DNA of 42,695 nt from Pirellulaceae bacterium. GTDB lineage: Bacteria > Planctomycetota > Planctomycetia > Pirellulales > Pirellulaceae. Under the pieces are notes generated by a model. That model was given only the letters and a program-made list of their open reading frames with translations, was not told the DNA's origin and did no database searches. Location: positions 1 through 42,695 of the forward strand of contig JAUXWY010000343.1 in the NCBI GenBank assembly GCA_030681235.1. The letters are read 5' to 3'. The translations under genes and the position numbers were made by a program. Positions 1 to 11,200 of the stretch are shown piece by piece; the first letter of the stretch is position 1, and the number at the start of each line of letters is the position of its first letter.

Positions 1-3000
1 TGCGGGCCGATCAGATCACCGTACCGATCCGCTCGCCAACCAACCAGACGTTCTTGTTCCGATAACTTGAGTTCGCTGGGGATCTCCGGAGTGCCGCGGA
101 TCGTCAGGCCAACAATACGTCCAGCGTTGGTGGCATTCCGAGCGGCCACCACCAACCACGGGTCTTGGGGTGCCGAGAGATTTTCAGATACCAGTCTTAC
201 TCCATTGACCCAAGACTCGACTCGACTCCCGTCGACTACCAACCGAGATTGATAGATTCCAGTTTCTGGTGCTTCCCCGACCACCCGAGCAATATCTGTC
301 CAAGTTCGCAGGTCACGAGTCACTTGGAGACCTCGCCAATCGTGCTGAGGAATGGCATCAAATTGCCCCCAGCCCACCGACATCGATTCATGATTCCCGC
401 AGGAGCGATCGGCGATCACTTCAAACGAACCCATCAAGGGCGATTGGAAATATAGGAAAGTGGGGATCTCACCAGCGTAATGCTGGGCCGAACCAGGTGA
501 CAAATGCCACCGCGAAGGCTGGCTAAACATATAGCGATTTAAGAGGCTAGACGCTGTGACGGCTGTCCATTGCGTGGTTGGCAACGTTGCGTTTGGCACA
601 GTTGCGTTTGGCAACGACTCGTTGGGTTGGCTCGATGTGTCACCCACAGCCATGTATTCGAGCTGTCCCCACAACATCGACACTAGCGAGCGAAATGATT
701 CCACATTCGAGGCTAACTTCTCGTCGCGTTCGTATTTCACCAATTGGTGTGCGATTTCGCGAGCCTTGGCCAGCGCGTGCGGGTGTTGTCCGGCTCGCCA
801 AGTCAGCAGCGCGTCCCAATAGCGATCCAAAACCCAGCCGGTCTTTGGATAGGGCTGGGAAACATCGGCCCAGACTTTCGCGAGACTTTGATCGATGGGC
901 TCTGGTTCACCGATCTCGATCGCCAGTAACGCGCGGAGCACGTCTTGTTTGCGTCGCTCGGTTTCCGCCTTGGGCTTAACCTGGTCGATGGCCTGCCGCA
1001 ATTCTTCGACTCTGCTTAATTTTACGGCCAAACGAGTCAATTCGATCGCCGGACTGTGCAACACGGCTCCTTCGATGAGACCGTTATCATCTGTGGTCGC
1101 ATCGGCAGGCAACAAGTCGCGCAGGTCACTGGCGTGTCGAGCATAGTACAGGCGGAAGTTTTGGTGTGTCGGAGATGGGACCACCCACTCGAGCAAGTAC
1201 TTCCAAGCATCGTCATCCGACATTCCACGTGCCTTGCGAAGAACATTGACCGGTCGAACGGCCACACCAAATTCGTCGTTGAGACTGGTGATGTTGCGAA
1301 GGGTTGCTTCAGGATACGGTTGCTTCAAAGCCAATAACTGATCGTTGGACGGCATGGCTTGAGACCAGCCACCATGCAGGACCAAGTTCTTGGCTTGTAC
1401 GGACTGTTCCTTGGTACGATACAAACCGAATCGAGTGCTCTGCTCGGGTTCCAGTTCCTGCTCCCACACCTGCGTGCCATTCAATTGGACCGACACGATT
1501 CGCTCTTTTAATTCAACTCGAACTCGATTCCAGTCGCCCTGTATCAACGGCACGGACTTCGCGGTGGCTGGTGTGACAAAGTCCGCAACGGTATTAATCA
1601 GATACGAATCGCTAGAACTCGCCAACCATTTCACACGCACGTTATCTTCGGATAACAAGACGGCTCGGCGACCGATCGTGGGATGCAAGATCGAATGGTC
1701 TTGATCGTACAGGAACTCGTACTCAAACGCATCACCATGGCCCAGCGGTCGCAGGTAGTAAATCCAACTGGGCTGCCCGGATCGAACATTTGCCAACGGT
1801 GCTCCGACAAGCTGTGAATCTTCGGCTTGCCAGGAAATCGTGGGGGGCGTTGTCGAGGCAGTTGTCGGACGAGCGGAAACGCCAAAGACAGTCTGTTTAG
1901 GATCGCTCGCTCTTTCTTGGCGACGCATCGGTTGAATTTCGGTGTAATAGTGGCAACTCCAACCTTCCAAGCTCTTCTCAACAACCAACGGAACAGAACT
2001 GGGGATCTCAATCGAGCCGGAAAATTGGATATTTTGCACAATCGATTGGGAATTGCCTTGGACGGAAAACAAAAGCCAGGGACTAGTCGGCGAGCGGTTC
2101 TCCTCGTACAAGAAATGACCGTTGAGAGAATACTTCACCTTCCCATCTTCGACATCGATCTGTAGTTGATTGAACGCAGGGTTGGAACGTCGTTGCGGGT
2201 AGCGCAAGCTGAGGTATTCATGTCGAGCAAGCGAGCTGACGGTGGCCAGACTCGACGAGGGAGAAATAAGAGAACCGCCGTATCCGACCCAGTTAGCCTC
2301 TGCACTATCGCCCAATTCCATTTGCACTTGGAAATTGCCGTTCAACGGAAGTCTAAAATAAACATCGCTCTGCTCCGGCCCGCCTAAATTCAGGAGAGTG
2401 TCATCGAGCGCGACCAATTGAGGTTGAATGTGGCCGCTTGATTCGTAGCTCGGGACAGGTGCCCAATGTTGCAGCCATTGACTGATCGCTGCACTCTCGT
2501 TTTCGGGCGACAGTCGTTGACGATCCAAGTACCACTGGAACCATTGAACCAGCCGCCCTTGCGCGACGGTGCGATACTGTTGTTTGAGTTGCGGCAGTTG
2601 AGGTTCCAGTTCGGCATGCAATTCGGGCCTTTTTAATGCAGCCAATACCGTCGCGAAATCGGCTTCCCCCGAGGTGGCTGGAACTCGTGACGTACGACTT
2701 TCCTCTGCCAATCGATCAGAAAAACTATCTCGCAATTTTGTCAGCAACTCGTTGGCTTCCTCGACCGCGCCTTTTTCGATCAGCACCAACGCCAGCAAGA
2801 CCTCCGCGTGTTTGGTATCGTTGGCCACCAATGATCGTACCCGACCTTCCAAATCGTCCATTTGGTCGGCTTCTTTTGCGGCCTGTACAAGTTCGATGAA
2901 GTTGCCCACCAAGGGTTCGTGCAATTGTTTGTCGTAGGCAGTCGGAGTGGTAAAAAACTCGCGAGGCACGATCGCTGGGGCAGTTAGGCCGAATGCCCGT

Positions 3001-6000
3001 CGCACGTCTTGTCGGCCAGTACTTGGCATCGTCCACTCCAACCACTTGGTATATCGATCGGCCGGTGCGAGGTCTCGCAATCGCTGCGCACAAAAGGCGA
3101 CGACGTTTCGAATCTCGACCCGCCCGTAGGATACGACCGTCATGTCGCTGATCCGCCCAAGAAAATCAAACGCCACATTGAACAGACCAAGTTGGGCCGC
3201 CTGATTCGCAATGGCTCCCAAATCCTGATGTTGCATTTGTTGGCCGAAATCTGAACCGCTAAAACGACTGTAATAGGTCGTTCTAGAAGCCAGGATTCCG
3301 TCGTAGTAATCGGTCACGGCGGCTTCGCCGCTTTGGTCTTTCATGTAGCCAAGAACGGCTGCGGATAGACGGTTGTTGAGCGATGGTAGTTCGACGCTAT
3401 TCGGGTCCGTGCTTCCCGGAAGCCGTAGGGTCGCATCCAGAATCGGAAACGCCACTTCTTTTAACTCATTGAATTCAAAGGCGTTGGCTGCTGCAAAATA
3501 CGCCAACAGCCGATCAGCAGAAACCGAACCCGATCCTTGCTTCTCGGCAATTCTCTTTAGTACTTGACCAGCAACATCGCGGTTACCGCTTTTGAGTTCA
3601 AGTAAAAACTCCAGCACATCCCCGCTCATTGCAAATCTTGGATCATCGCGACGTTGTTGAATCCGGGCTCGCAGATCATCATTGGCATTGGCTTTTAGAG
3701 CTAATTCAATGAGTGGATCAGCTAAGGACTGAAACTGCATATTCCAAGGATCGGTCGTCGTGATAAAAGCTTGGATATCCGGGCGACCCGGCGGAAAGAC
3801 CAGGTCTGCCAGAGCGTGATAAGAATCAATTGGAGCGGCCTCGTGCTTGGCCCACAACTGGGAGACCTTTAGGATGGCACCAATGACTTCCGAAGTAATC
3901 GGAGACACCTGAAAACCACCGGCAGCGGCACCGCCAACGGATCGTGAACTCATCGCGACCATGGAGGTCGGCGAATTTGGATCGACGATTACAGGGTCGG
4001 CAATTGGCAGTCCGCCACGAACGGAATCACGAACCGCTCGTCGTGACAATTCGGGGAACCCGTTCTCCGCCGCTCGCCGAGCCACCAACATGGCCAGGCG
4101 AAATTGACTCAAAGTCAGCGGCGGAATCGGATCGTCGATCGCTTCGACTTCAATCCATGACGAAACATAAATGACACCAGAACCTTGTGGCTTCTCGAAA
4201 TGGGTTGTCTGGGCGGGAACGCCCCGAGCCTTTTTGGGCGGCTGGGTCAATTGATCCAGGAGCTGTGTCCATTTGGCTTCGGCTTCGTCACGCCGATTGC
4301 TTTTTAACAGCAGATCACCCCATTGGAAGAGAACCGCCGATTGGTAATTAGCTCCCGCTCGAGTCGCTGCCTCCAGGCTCAGTTCGGCGATCGCATCGCC
4401 TACTTCTTGCAACTCGGAATTCTCCAAACACGATGCGGCCAGCAACCATAAGGCCAAGCGATGTTCGGCGGCCCGACGTTGTCTGGAATTCGGTTTACGT
4501 TCGCTGGGGATCGCTTCTAGCGGTTGGCTGATCGCCAGTCGGCGCACTTCGGCAATCAACTGCGACGTGTCGGGAGCCTGTTGTTGGACCGCCAATGCAG
4601 CTTGCAGAATTGCCAGTGACAGGTCGTCGCCGTGCTGGGCTTGCAGACTTGCGATATGCTCGCGAAACGCCGTCTCCATATTTTGCTTTTTTAGAATCGT
4701 ATGCAACAGCTTGAACGTTTCGCTCTGGACCGACTTCGATTCCGTTTGTTTGTTGTCGGCAATCACGATATCCAGCCGGACCAAGGGGAGGTCGGGTTTG
4801 GACCCCTGAGTTGAACTAAAAAAGAAATCGAATAGTTGCTGGGAATCAATGTTGCCGATGCGGGAGATGGCGGACTCCAGGCCCGTTTGAGCCACTTGAA
4901 GGTTGCTCGAATCTATAGGAGTGCTCGAATCCACCAATTCCGACAATGTGGCTCGGTAAATTCGTGCGGCTGCCAAATAATCTTCCATCATCACGAATCG
5001 TTCAGCGGCCCAATTGCTGTTCTGCAGCCGATACAAGCGAGCACTCGCCGGATCATAGTGTTGCAAGTCAGGTGGCGAGATATTCTTGACCAACAAGGAC
5101 TTTGCCGCCTCAAAGCGGCGGTTCCGGATGAGAACCTCAACGATTTGTCCCACGGGCGAAGACGAAATCAGTACGCTTGAGTTCAGATTGGAGTTGTTGT
5201 CCGAGCTTTTAGTTAGCAGATCCATGGCGACGTCCCGGGTCTCTGGGTTCGCGTCCAGACGCATGGCGACAATGATAATCACAATACCGGGCATCGTTTT
5301 CACGGCTTCCGGGTTCGTCGCCAAATCTAGAAATCGTTTTTGGCTTTGTTCGGTTTGGTTGAGAGTATCCTCCAACAAGCCCAGCAGAACTTGACCGCCC
5401 AACCAACCCGGATTTTTCTCGACACTGTCTCGGAGTTCACGCTCCAGTTCGGCCATTTCTTCCGTGCCTCGGAGACCTGTAAGAGCGTCTTGAATCGCAA
5501 GACGGTAACCGCTTGAATCCTGAGAATAACTAGTGTCGGTGCCGAACCACGGATTTCCGGCAATTTCCGAGGGCATTGGCAAGAGAGTCCGCTTGAGAAT
5601 TCTAAATACATTCGGAACTATCCAAAGTTGATGATTCCGTGCTAGCTGGTTCGAATACTGGCGAGACGATGGGTACATGTCCACGCAGCGTTCGAACAAT
5701 CGCAGGCCAACATCACGCGTCGCTTCCGCCTGGATCAACGACATCGCGGTCGACATGACGTAGTGCGGTTGAGAAATATTGCGCAGACTGACGCCATCGA
5801 GTTCGGCGAACAACTCCGGTTCGCGTTTTGCCTTGGAAAACGTCTGGCGAACTTCGGACAAGTTCTCCAACATCCAACTGGGTTGTAACTTCAGTACCGC
5901 GAGGTGTTCATCGCACGCTTCATCGTGACGGGAGGCCGCGGCGAGTGCAGCGGCCAAGCGATAGCGAACAACGTGATTGTCCGGCCGAGCCTGGGCGGCC

Positions 6001-9000
6001 TTTTTCAAAAGTTCCAACACGACATTGTTCTTGCCAATAAGCTCGTGAAACTCGATCAGTTGTTGAGTTGCCACTAACGAATCGGGGGAACGTTCCAGTT
6101 GGGCTTCCAGCGTTTCGATCAAACGTTGCAAACCTCCCGTTTGGTTGAGCAATTGCACCGCTTGACTCCGATATTGATCGTCCGAAGATCGTCCGCGCAT
6201 GCGAGGATTCACGGCCGTGCGAGAACTCAGGACCACCGGTGACGTCGAACGACGCAGGATCATGTGTGCCAACTGTTGGGCCTCCTCGTGTTTCCGTTGC
6301 CCCTGATAGAGCGTCATCAACGACGACATGGACGAAAGCTGATTGGAGGCGGCCCTTTGCGAACGAGCCAGCATCGCGTCCGCTTGTTGATTCAAACCCA
6401 ATCGTTGCAGAGATTGGACCAATTGAACTTGAGTGGGGGCTGGCAAACGCATGCCAAACAATCGCTCCGCAGCTTCAACAGCCCGCTCGCGATTCCCGGT
6501 CCGTTCGGCCAAGCTTAGTGCCAAGAGTTCCCGTTGTTGCAGAACCTTTTGATCCATCGCCGGGATCGCTTGTACCACATTCAAGGCGTCCTCGAAGTCA
6601 TTGCGAGATAGCAGTAACCGAGCCAGGGCGAATTGCAACGTCATGTCGTTCGGGTACAGGGCAACCACTTTGGAGAATTCTTCAACCGCTTCTTCTTTTT
6701 CATCAACCAACCATAGATAATTGGCCAAGTACGTTCTCGCCGCCCGCTCTTGATCAAGGTTTTGACTTTGCTGGGCGGTCGCCAATCGATTTCGCAGTCG
6801 CTCGGTTAAATCGTTTTCCGCGTCCGACTCTTTCAAAAACGTATTGACTTGTAGCAACAATACTCCTGCATAAAAATCGGCGAAGTCCCGCGACATCGGA
6901 ACGGACACTTGTTGTTGGTTTTGGACGCCTGCCGCCGAGTAGATATAGGTATAACTTGAAGTGGAAACTTGCTGCTGCGATCCTTTTCGCGTGGCCGCCA
7001 GTTGTTGTCTCTTGATCGTCTCGGCTTCCGTAATATCGAGACATTTGTCCAAAACATCAATGATCGTCGCATATTCCTCGGCCTTGCGCAGTTCCACCAT
7101 CCATTGCTGGACGTAGGAAATGACCGCCGCAAGCCGCGAAACGTTGCTGGATCGTTGCCCAGCCGCGCCGCTGGTATTTTGCTGCGTTGTTTGTCGAATT
7201 TCCTGCAACGTCGCGGTTTTCCAGCGTTCGAAATAGAGGGGCATTTCATCGAAGCGTTTTTCGGTAATGACCCAATTCATCGCCGATGCCAACTCGCTGG
7301 CCGTGTTAACCGAGCTCATCCATTCCTTCGCCAAAGCTTCCGCTTCGGCTTGTTCACCCGCCAACTTGAGCTCTTCAATCAGAACGCCACGAGCCCGGCT
7401 CCCGTCATGAAGGCCGGATATGGGTACATAGCGATCACCAATAAAAACATAGGCTTGCCCGTCGGCTGCATAAATAATCTGTCCACCAAGGAAAACTTCC
7501 GAGGACTTCTCCGCTTCAGCCGCGGCCTTGAGTGACTGATACAAGTTCCGCAGTTGTTGCAATTCGGCTTCGTCCAATGGCTTTTTCACCGAATTTGAAA
7601 CATTCGCATATCGATCGTTGCTTTGATGACGCGCGGTCAGGGCCTCCAAATAAAAATTTTGTCCGTCGCGACCACCTCCTTCGAGGAGTCGGGTCGCCAG
7701 GCGAAAGCGACGGGAAAAGTCCAGGTTCAACGTTGTGACATAAAGCCCGTCGTAGATCTGGTCCTGGCTGGCGGCTTCTGCCATCGCGGTCGCCAATACC
7801 GAGTCGGTGAGTGAAGGATTTGATTCGGCATTCGAGGGTTCAACGGTTTCTTCAGTGACGACAGCCTCATTCGCATTCGCATTCGCAGTCGAGCGATCAT
7901 TGGTCGCGAACTTGGCGTCCTGTTCCAAGCGCAGCAACCAACCCCAGCCGGCCATCCGAGCATCGCCAAAGGACTCGGGCGTCCAGCGCGGAGGGCTTTG
8001 GTTGGGAGCGTAGTAACGCTGCTCACTCTCTAAACCAGTCGCCTGACGAATTTCATAATACTTCCGCAGTGAGGCGGCAACGGTTGGAGGCGATGGCGGC
8101 GGCGCAAGTGTCCCGCGGAGCCGATCCGACTTGGCTTTGGCTTGCGCTTGTTTCAGCCGGGCTTCCGCAACGCGGCCTAATGAATCCAGCGGCTTCTTGA
8201 TGGCCAGCAATCGTTGAAACCGATTCGTCGCCTCCGCAGATTTACCAAGGCTGGCCCAGCAAGCTCCCTCGCGATACAACAACTCCCAATCTTCTCGGTT
8301 TTGGGCCAATAGTGGCTCCAGCACCGCGATCGCCGCTTCAAAATTTTCCTGGCGCAGCAGGCCATCCAATGAACGAAGTTGCCGCAACGGGTCCTGCTCT
8401 TCCAAAGTCAGCTTCACCAAGATGTCCCGAGCTTCATCGACCTGCCCACTGGCGAATAACATGTTGGCCAAGGGACTTTCAGTTTCTTCGCCGGGAGCCA
8501 CAGCGGCCAATTGTCGTTGGTACGAAATGGCGGCTTCCATGTCGCCATTCGCTTGACACAATTTGGCCAACTGGTTCAACAGGGTCGTGTCACGCGAGTC
8601 TTCGCTGAGCAGTCCTTCCAATTCGGTTCTGGCCGCCCCGAAGTCGCCCAGCGTCTGCCAAGCTTGGGCCAAGCAGATCGTCATTTCACGACGTTTCTCT
8701 TCTTCACGTCGTTCTCGTTCCAACCGCTGCATCAGTTGCTCGACTTGATTGGTCACTTGGTACAAGTCGGCCAATTTTGTCGTTAGCAGAATCTTGTCCG
8801 CGATTTCTTCCGATTTTTCAAAGGCACGCCAATAGAGTTCGATGGATTCTTCGGTTCGCAATTGATCGCTCAAGGCGGTCGCCAACGCCATCATCAAATG
8901 CGGTTGATTGGGATCGATTCGCACGGCCTTCCGCAAGGCCTCCAATCCGTCCTCCGTCCGTCCCAATCGGAAACACGTCTGGGCGTAGAATTCGTAGTGC

Positions 9001-11186
9001 TCGGTATTGCCCGGTGCCGAAGCAATCAACTCGGCGCCAGCGGCCAAAGCCGCGTCACTATGTCCCAATTGGAACTCGAGTCGCGACACGTTCATCAAGT
9101 GTTCGCCACGCGAACGACGATCGGCCGTGACTAGATTTCGGTACATTTCAGCAGCCCGCGCGAAATTGCCGCCGGCTTCCGCCAGTCTGGCGGCCAAGGT
9201 CAACGCGGGGGCCGACTGTGGCTGAAGTTTCAGCGCTTGATCGATCGCTTGGTCCGCTTCCGCCCACCGCTGTTGTGCTTGGAGAAAACGAGCCAACAAG
9301 ATCCATTGACCAATTTCCGTTGGGGGTGTTTGCTTGAGCGTCACCCACAATTCATCCGTCACTTCTTCCAAACGGTCGGTCGCTTGTAGGATTTCGATCC
9401 GTTGTTGTGTAGCAAGTTCCCGCTGTTCGTCGTTGCCGGCCAATAGAGACGCCTGTTCTACGGCCGCCATCGAATCAATATCTTTGCCAGCCCGTATGAA
9501 CAAATCAGCCGCTCGGATTTGCAATGAAAAATCCTTGGGGTCCATGTTGACGGCCGCCGCAATTTCTTGTGTCGCCAGTTCAAACAGTCCGAAGTTGTTG
9601 TAGATTTCTGACAGTCTGGCAACGTTGGTGACGGTCCGCCGATCACCTTCCGCGATCGCGGCCCACACGGCTTGGGCTTCTTGGGTGTCGCCTTTCAAGA
9701 AGAGGAACTCGCCCAAGTATTCCCGATACTGCGGATCATTGGGCGCCAATTCCGTGGCGCGACGATACAGTTTTTCTGCTTCATCCGAAATCTTGTTTTG
9801 TCGGAACAGGTCCGCGACTTGCGACACCGTCAGCGCATCGTCTGGACGGATCTCGATGATTTGGGTCCAGATGCGAATGGCCTCGGCTTGACGCTCGGAT
9901 TCGGGTTTGTTTCGCTCACGGAGCACTAACTTGCCCCAGTCCCGCAAATAATCTGAATTGCCGGGCGCCGATTTGACCAGCTTTGGGTACTGTTCCAACG
10001 CTTCGGTGATTTTTTGGTTCTCGACCAATTGACTGATAAACGCGCGGCGGAAGTCGCTGCGACTAGGAGCCAAGGTCAACGCTTTTTCCATCCACTGGGC
10101 CGCTTCCGGTACACGAGCCGACTCGGACAAGTATCGCGCCAAGCGAGTCATGGCTTCCACGTCATCGGGATGGCCCGTCAGCCAACGCTCGTAGTAAGCG
10201 ACCAATCCGTCTTGATCGGCAGAACGCACGAACACGTTTTCGATTCGGCGGCGAACATCTCGATGCAGCCAACTGTCGGGGTTCAAGTTTTCTAAAACTC
10301 GCTCGAATTGCGCAATCCCGTCATCACGTTTTTTCAGTTTGATGGTCAATTCAGCGGCGGCAATTTCATACATCACTCGTCGATAATCGTCTTTGGTCAA
10401 ACTCGCAAGTTTCTGGTACCGTTCCAGCGCGGCTTCGTTGGCACCTTCTTCGGCCAACGTGATTGCAATTTGCTCCAACACTCGGGGATCATCCGGGAAC
10501 AGAACCTCCAAACGCTGCCAAACGGTCATCGCTTCTTCCACTCGTTGAGCCCGTTGATGCACGCGACCCAGAGTTTGAAAGATCTCTAACAGATCCGCGC
10601 GAGCCGGCTTGCGATCGATCGCTCGTTCCAAGGCCGCAACCGCTGCCAGCGGTTCACCAATGCGAAGCAAGGCTTGAGCCAAGTAGTAGCTGGCCAGTCC
10701 ATCGTTGGCTCGAATGGGTTCGGCGACTTTAAAGGCATCGACCGCAGCGGCATCTTGTCCTCGTTGAGCCTCGAACATGCCCAACAACATCCAGTCCGTT
10801 CCGTCCTGTCGTTCCTCGGCTTTTTGTCGTAGCGAGCGAACAAACGAATCCAAGCTGCCGAATTCCACATGATGTCCATAAACCCGATCCATCGCGGTGC
10901 CATAGCGAGGATTCTTTTCCAAGACACCAAGGAACCGTTGGGCGACTTGCAGTTGTTGTCGCTCCTCGTCCGATAAAGCCGCGTCATCATCGTCGTCATC
11001 ATCGTCGTCAACATCATTGCCATCGTCTTGGGAATGACTCCCGAACTGACGACCATCGAGACAAATGGCTTTGCTCCCTTCCACTACGGAGACGGCCCAG
11101 CAGGCCGAATGGGAACTCGTTACACCGAAACTCAACAGCGTAGCGGCGATCAATAGAAGTATGCAAACTCGAAGGGTGCAATACAT
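1..11186 (-). CDS. Giant secreted TPR-repeat protein with DUF1581/DUF1583-like C-terminal region (3' end outside window)
   Basis: A single minus-strand frame starts at the ATG at 11186, behind a strong AGGAGG site, and stays open to the left edge: at least 3,728 codons with no stop. I translated it near 11100, 9600, 7400, 4600, 1480 and 60 and the frame is the same each time. The N-terminus is a signal peptide (hydrophobic about residues 5-25), then an acidic patch with nine consecutive Asp (about 60-68). Most of the protein is helical TPR-like repeats rich in Ala, Leu and Gln, with phrases such as AEMYRNLV and ALKLQPQSAPAL. From about nt 2500 leftwards it becomes beta-rich, with jelly-roll-like strands (WNRVRVELKE, VSVQLNGTQVWE) and ends in view with LVGWRADRYGDLIGP. 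This fits my memory of the planctomycete DUF1581/DUF1583 families, which have no known function. It is probably exported and works as a scaffold; that is inference. It is divergent from the MoxR-vWA operon, whose relatives elsewhere include TPR proteins. Confidence 0.9.
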   Translation of the reverse strand, partial: MYCTLRVCILLLIAATLLSFGVTSSHSACWAVSVVEGSKAICLDGRQFGSHSQDDGNDVDDDDDDDDDAALSDEERQQLQVAQRFLGVLEKNPRYGTAMDRVYGHHVEFGSLDSFVRSLRQKAEERQDGTDWMLLGMFEAQRGQDAAAVDAFKVAEPIRANDGLASYYLAQALLRIGEPLAAVAALERAIDRKPARADLLEIFQTLGRVHQRAQRVEEAMTVWQRLEVLFPDDPRVLEQIAITLAEEGANEAALERYQKLASLTKDDYRRVMYEIAAAELTIKLKKRDDGIAQFERVLENLNPDSWLHRDVRRRIENVFVRSADQDGLVAYYERWLTGHPDDVEAMTRLARYLSESARVPEAAQWMEKALTLAPSRSDFRRAFISQLVENQKITEALEQYPKLVKSAPGNSDYLRDWGKLVLRERNKPESERQAEAIRIWTQIIEIRPDDALTVSQVADLFRQNKISDEAEKLYRRATELAPNDPQYREYLGEFLFLKGDTQEAQAVWAAIAEGDRRTVTNVARLSEIYNNFGLFELATQEIAAAVNMDPKDFSLQIRAADLFIRAGKDIDSMAAVEQASLLAGNDEQRELATQQRIEILQATDRLEEVTDELWVTLKQTPPTEIGQWILLARFLQAQQRWAEADQAIDQALKLQPQSAPALTLAARLAEAGGNFARAAEMYRNLVTADRRSRGEHLMNVSRLEFQLGHSDAALAAGAELIASAPGNTEHYEFYAQTCFRLGRTEDGLEALRKAVRIDPNQPHLMMALATALSDQLRTEESIELYWRAFEKSEEIADKILLTTKLADLYQVTNQVEQLMQRLERERREEEKRREMTICLAQAWQTLGDFGAARTELEGLLSEDSRDTTLLNQLAKLCQANGDMEAAISYQRQLAAVAPGEETESPLANMLFASGQVDEARDILVKLTLEEQDPLRQLRSLDGLLRQENFEAAIAVLEPLLAQNREDWELLYREGACWASLGKSAEATNRFQRLLAIKKPLDSLGRVAEARLKQAQAKAKSDRLRGTLAPPPSPPTVAASLRKYYEIRQATGLESEQRYYAPNQSPPRWTPESFGDARMAGWGWLLRLEQDAKFATNDRSTANANANEAVVTEETVEPSNAESNPSLTDSVLATAMAEAASQDQIYDGLYVTTLNLDFSRRFRLATRLLEGGGRDGQNFYLEALTARHQSNDRYANVSNSVKKPLDEAELQQLRNLYQSLKAAAEAEKSSEVFLGGQIIYAADGQAYVFIGDRYVPISGLHDGSRARGVLIEELKLAGEQAEAEALAKEWMSSVNTASELASAMNWVITEKRFDEMPLYFERWKTATLQEIRQTTQQNTSGAAGQRSSNVSRLAAVISYVQQWMVELRKAEEYATIIDVLDKCLDITEAETIKRQQLAATRKGSQQQVSTSSYTYIYSAAGVQNQQQVSVPMSRDFADFYAGVLLLQVNTFLKESDAENDLTERLRNRLATAQQSQNLDQERAARTYLANYLWLVDEKEEAVEEFSKVVALYPNDMTLQFALARLLLSRNDFEDALNVVQAIPAMDQKVLQQRELLALSLAERTGNRERAVEAAERLFGMRLPAPTQVQLVQSLQRLGLNQQADAMLARSQRAASNQLSSMSSLMTLYQGQRKHEEAQQLAHMILRRSTSPVVLSSRTAVNPRMRGRSSDDQYRSQAVQLLNQTGGLQRLIETLEAQLERSPDSLVATQQLIEFHELIGKNNVVLELLKKAAQARPDNHVVRYRLAAALAAASRHDEACDEHLAVLKLQPSWMLENLSEVRQTFSKAKREPELFAELDGVSLRNISQPHYVMSTAMSLIQAEATRDVGLRLFERCVDMYPSSRQYSNQLARNHQLWIVPNVFRILKRTLLPMPSEIAGNPWFGTDTSYSQDSSGYRLAIQDALTGLRGTEEMAELERELRDSVEKNPGWLGGQVLLGLLEDTLNQTEQSQKRFLDLATNPEAVKTMPGIVIIIVAMRLDANPETRDVAMDLLTKSSDNNSNLNSSVLISSSPVGQIVEVLIRNRRFEAAKSLLVKNISPPDLQHYDPASARLYRLQNSNWAAERFVMMEDYLAAARIYRATLSELVDSSTPIDSSNLQVAQTGLESAISRIGNIDSQQLFDFFFSSTQGSKPDLPLVRLDIVIADNKQTESKSVQSETFKLLHTILKKQNMETAFREHIASLQAQHGDDLSLAILQAALAVQQQAPDTSQLIAEVRRLAISQPLEAIPSERKPNSRQRRAAEHRLALWLLAASCLENSELQEVGDAIAELSLEAATRAGANYQSAVLFQWGDLLLKSNRRDEAEAKWTQLLDQLTQPPKKARGVPAQTTHFEKPQGSGVIYVSSWIEVEAIDDPIPPLTLSQFRLAMLVARRAAENGFPELSRRAVRDSVRGGLPIADPVIVDPNSPTSMVAMSSRSVGGAAAGGFQVSPITSEVIGAILKVSQLWAKHEAAPIDSYHALADLVFPPGRPDIQAFITTTDPWNMQFQSLADPLIELALKANANDDLRARIQQRRDDPRFAMSGDVLEFLLELKSGNRDVAGQVLKRIAEKQGSGSVSADRLLAYFAAANAFEFNELKEVAFPILDATLRLPGSTDPNSVELPSLNNRLSAAVLGYMKDQSGEAAVTDYYDGILASRTTYYSRFSGSDFGQQMQHQDLGAIANQAAQLGLFNVAFDFLGRISDMTVVSYGRVEIRNVVAFCAQRLRDLAPADRYTKWLEWTMPSTGRQDVRRAFGLTAPAIVPREFFTTPTAYDKQLHEPLVGNFIELVQAAKEADQMDDLEGRVRSLVANDTKHAEVLLALVLIEKGAVEEANELLTKLRDSFSDRLAEESRTSRVPATSGEADFATVLAALKRPELHAELEPQLPQLKQQYRTVAQGRLVQWFQWYLDRQRLSPENESAAISQWLQHWAPVPSYESSGHIQPQLVALDDTLLNLGGPEQSDVYFRLPLNGNFQVQMELGDSAEANWVGYGGSLISPSSSLATVSSLARHEYLSLRYPQRRSNPAFNQLQIDVEDGKVKYSLNGHFLYEENRSPTSPWLLFSVQGNSQSIVQNIQFSGSIEIPSSVPLVVEKSLEGWSCHYYTEIQPMRRQERASDPKQTVFGVSARPTTASTTPPTISWQAEDSQLVGAPLANVRSGQPSWIYYLRPLGHGDAFEYEFLYDQDHSILHPTIGRRAVLLSEDNVRVKWLASSSDSYLINTVADFVTPATAKSVPLIQGDWNRVRVELKERIVSVQLNGTQVWEQELEPEQSTRFGLYRTKEQSVQAKNLVLHGGWSQAMPSNDQLLALKQPYPEATLRNITSLNDEFGVAVRPVNVLRKARGMSDDDAWKYLLEWVVPSPTHQNFRLYYARHASDLRDLLPADATTDDNGLIEGAVLHSPAIELTRLAVKLSRVEELRQAIDQVKPKAETERRKQDVLRALLAIEIGEPEPIDQSLAKVWADVSQPYPKTGWVLDRYWDALLTWRAGQHPHALAKAREIAHQLVKYERDEKLASNVESFRSLVSMLWGQLEYMAVGDTSSQPNESLPNATVPNATLPTTQWTAVTASSLLNRYMFSQPSRWHLSPGSAQHYAGEIPTFLYFQSPLMGSFEVIADRSCGNHESMSVGWGQFDAIPQHDWRGLQVTRDLRTWTDIARVVGEAPETGIYQSRLVVDGSRVESWVNGVRLVSENLSAPQDPWLVVAARNATNAGRIVGLTIRGTPEIPSELKLSEQERLVGWRADRYGDLIGP

Positions 11187-11194
11187 CGGAGCTG

Positions 11195-11200
11195 CCTCCT
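11195..11200 (-). promoter_or_regulatory. Strong Shine-Dalgarno of the giant TPR gene
   Basis: AGGAGG read on the minus strand, 8 nt before the ATG at 11186. It is stronger than most sites in this window and fixes the start of the giant protein directly before its signal peptide. Confidence 0.75.

Noticed and set aside
1631-2041. A 136-codon minus-strand frame and many plus-strand frames within 1-11186
   Set aside because: They lie in other frames of the giant TPR gene, start at random points and their translations are rich in Arg, Pro and Ser without domain character.
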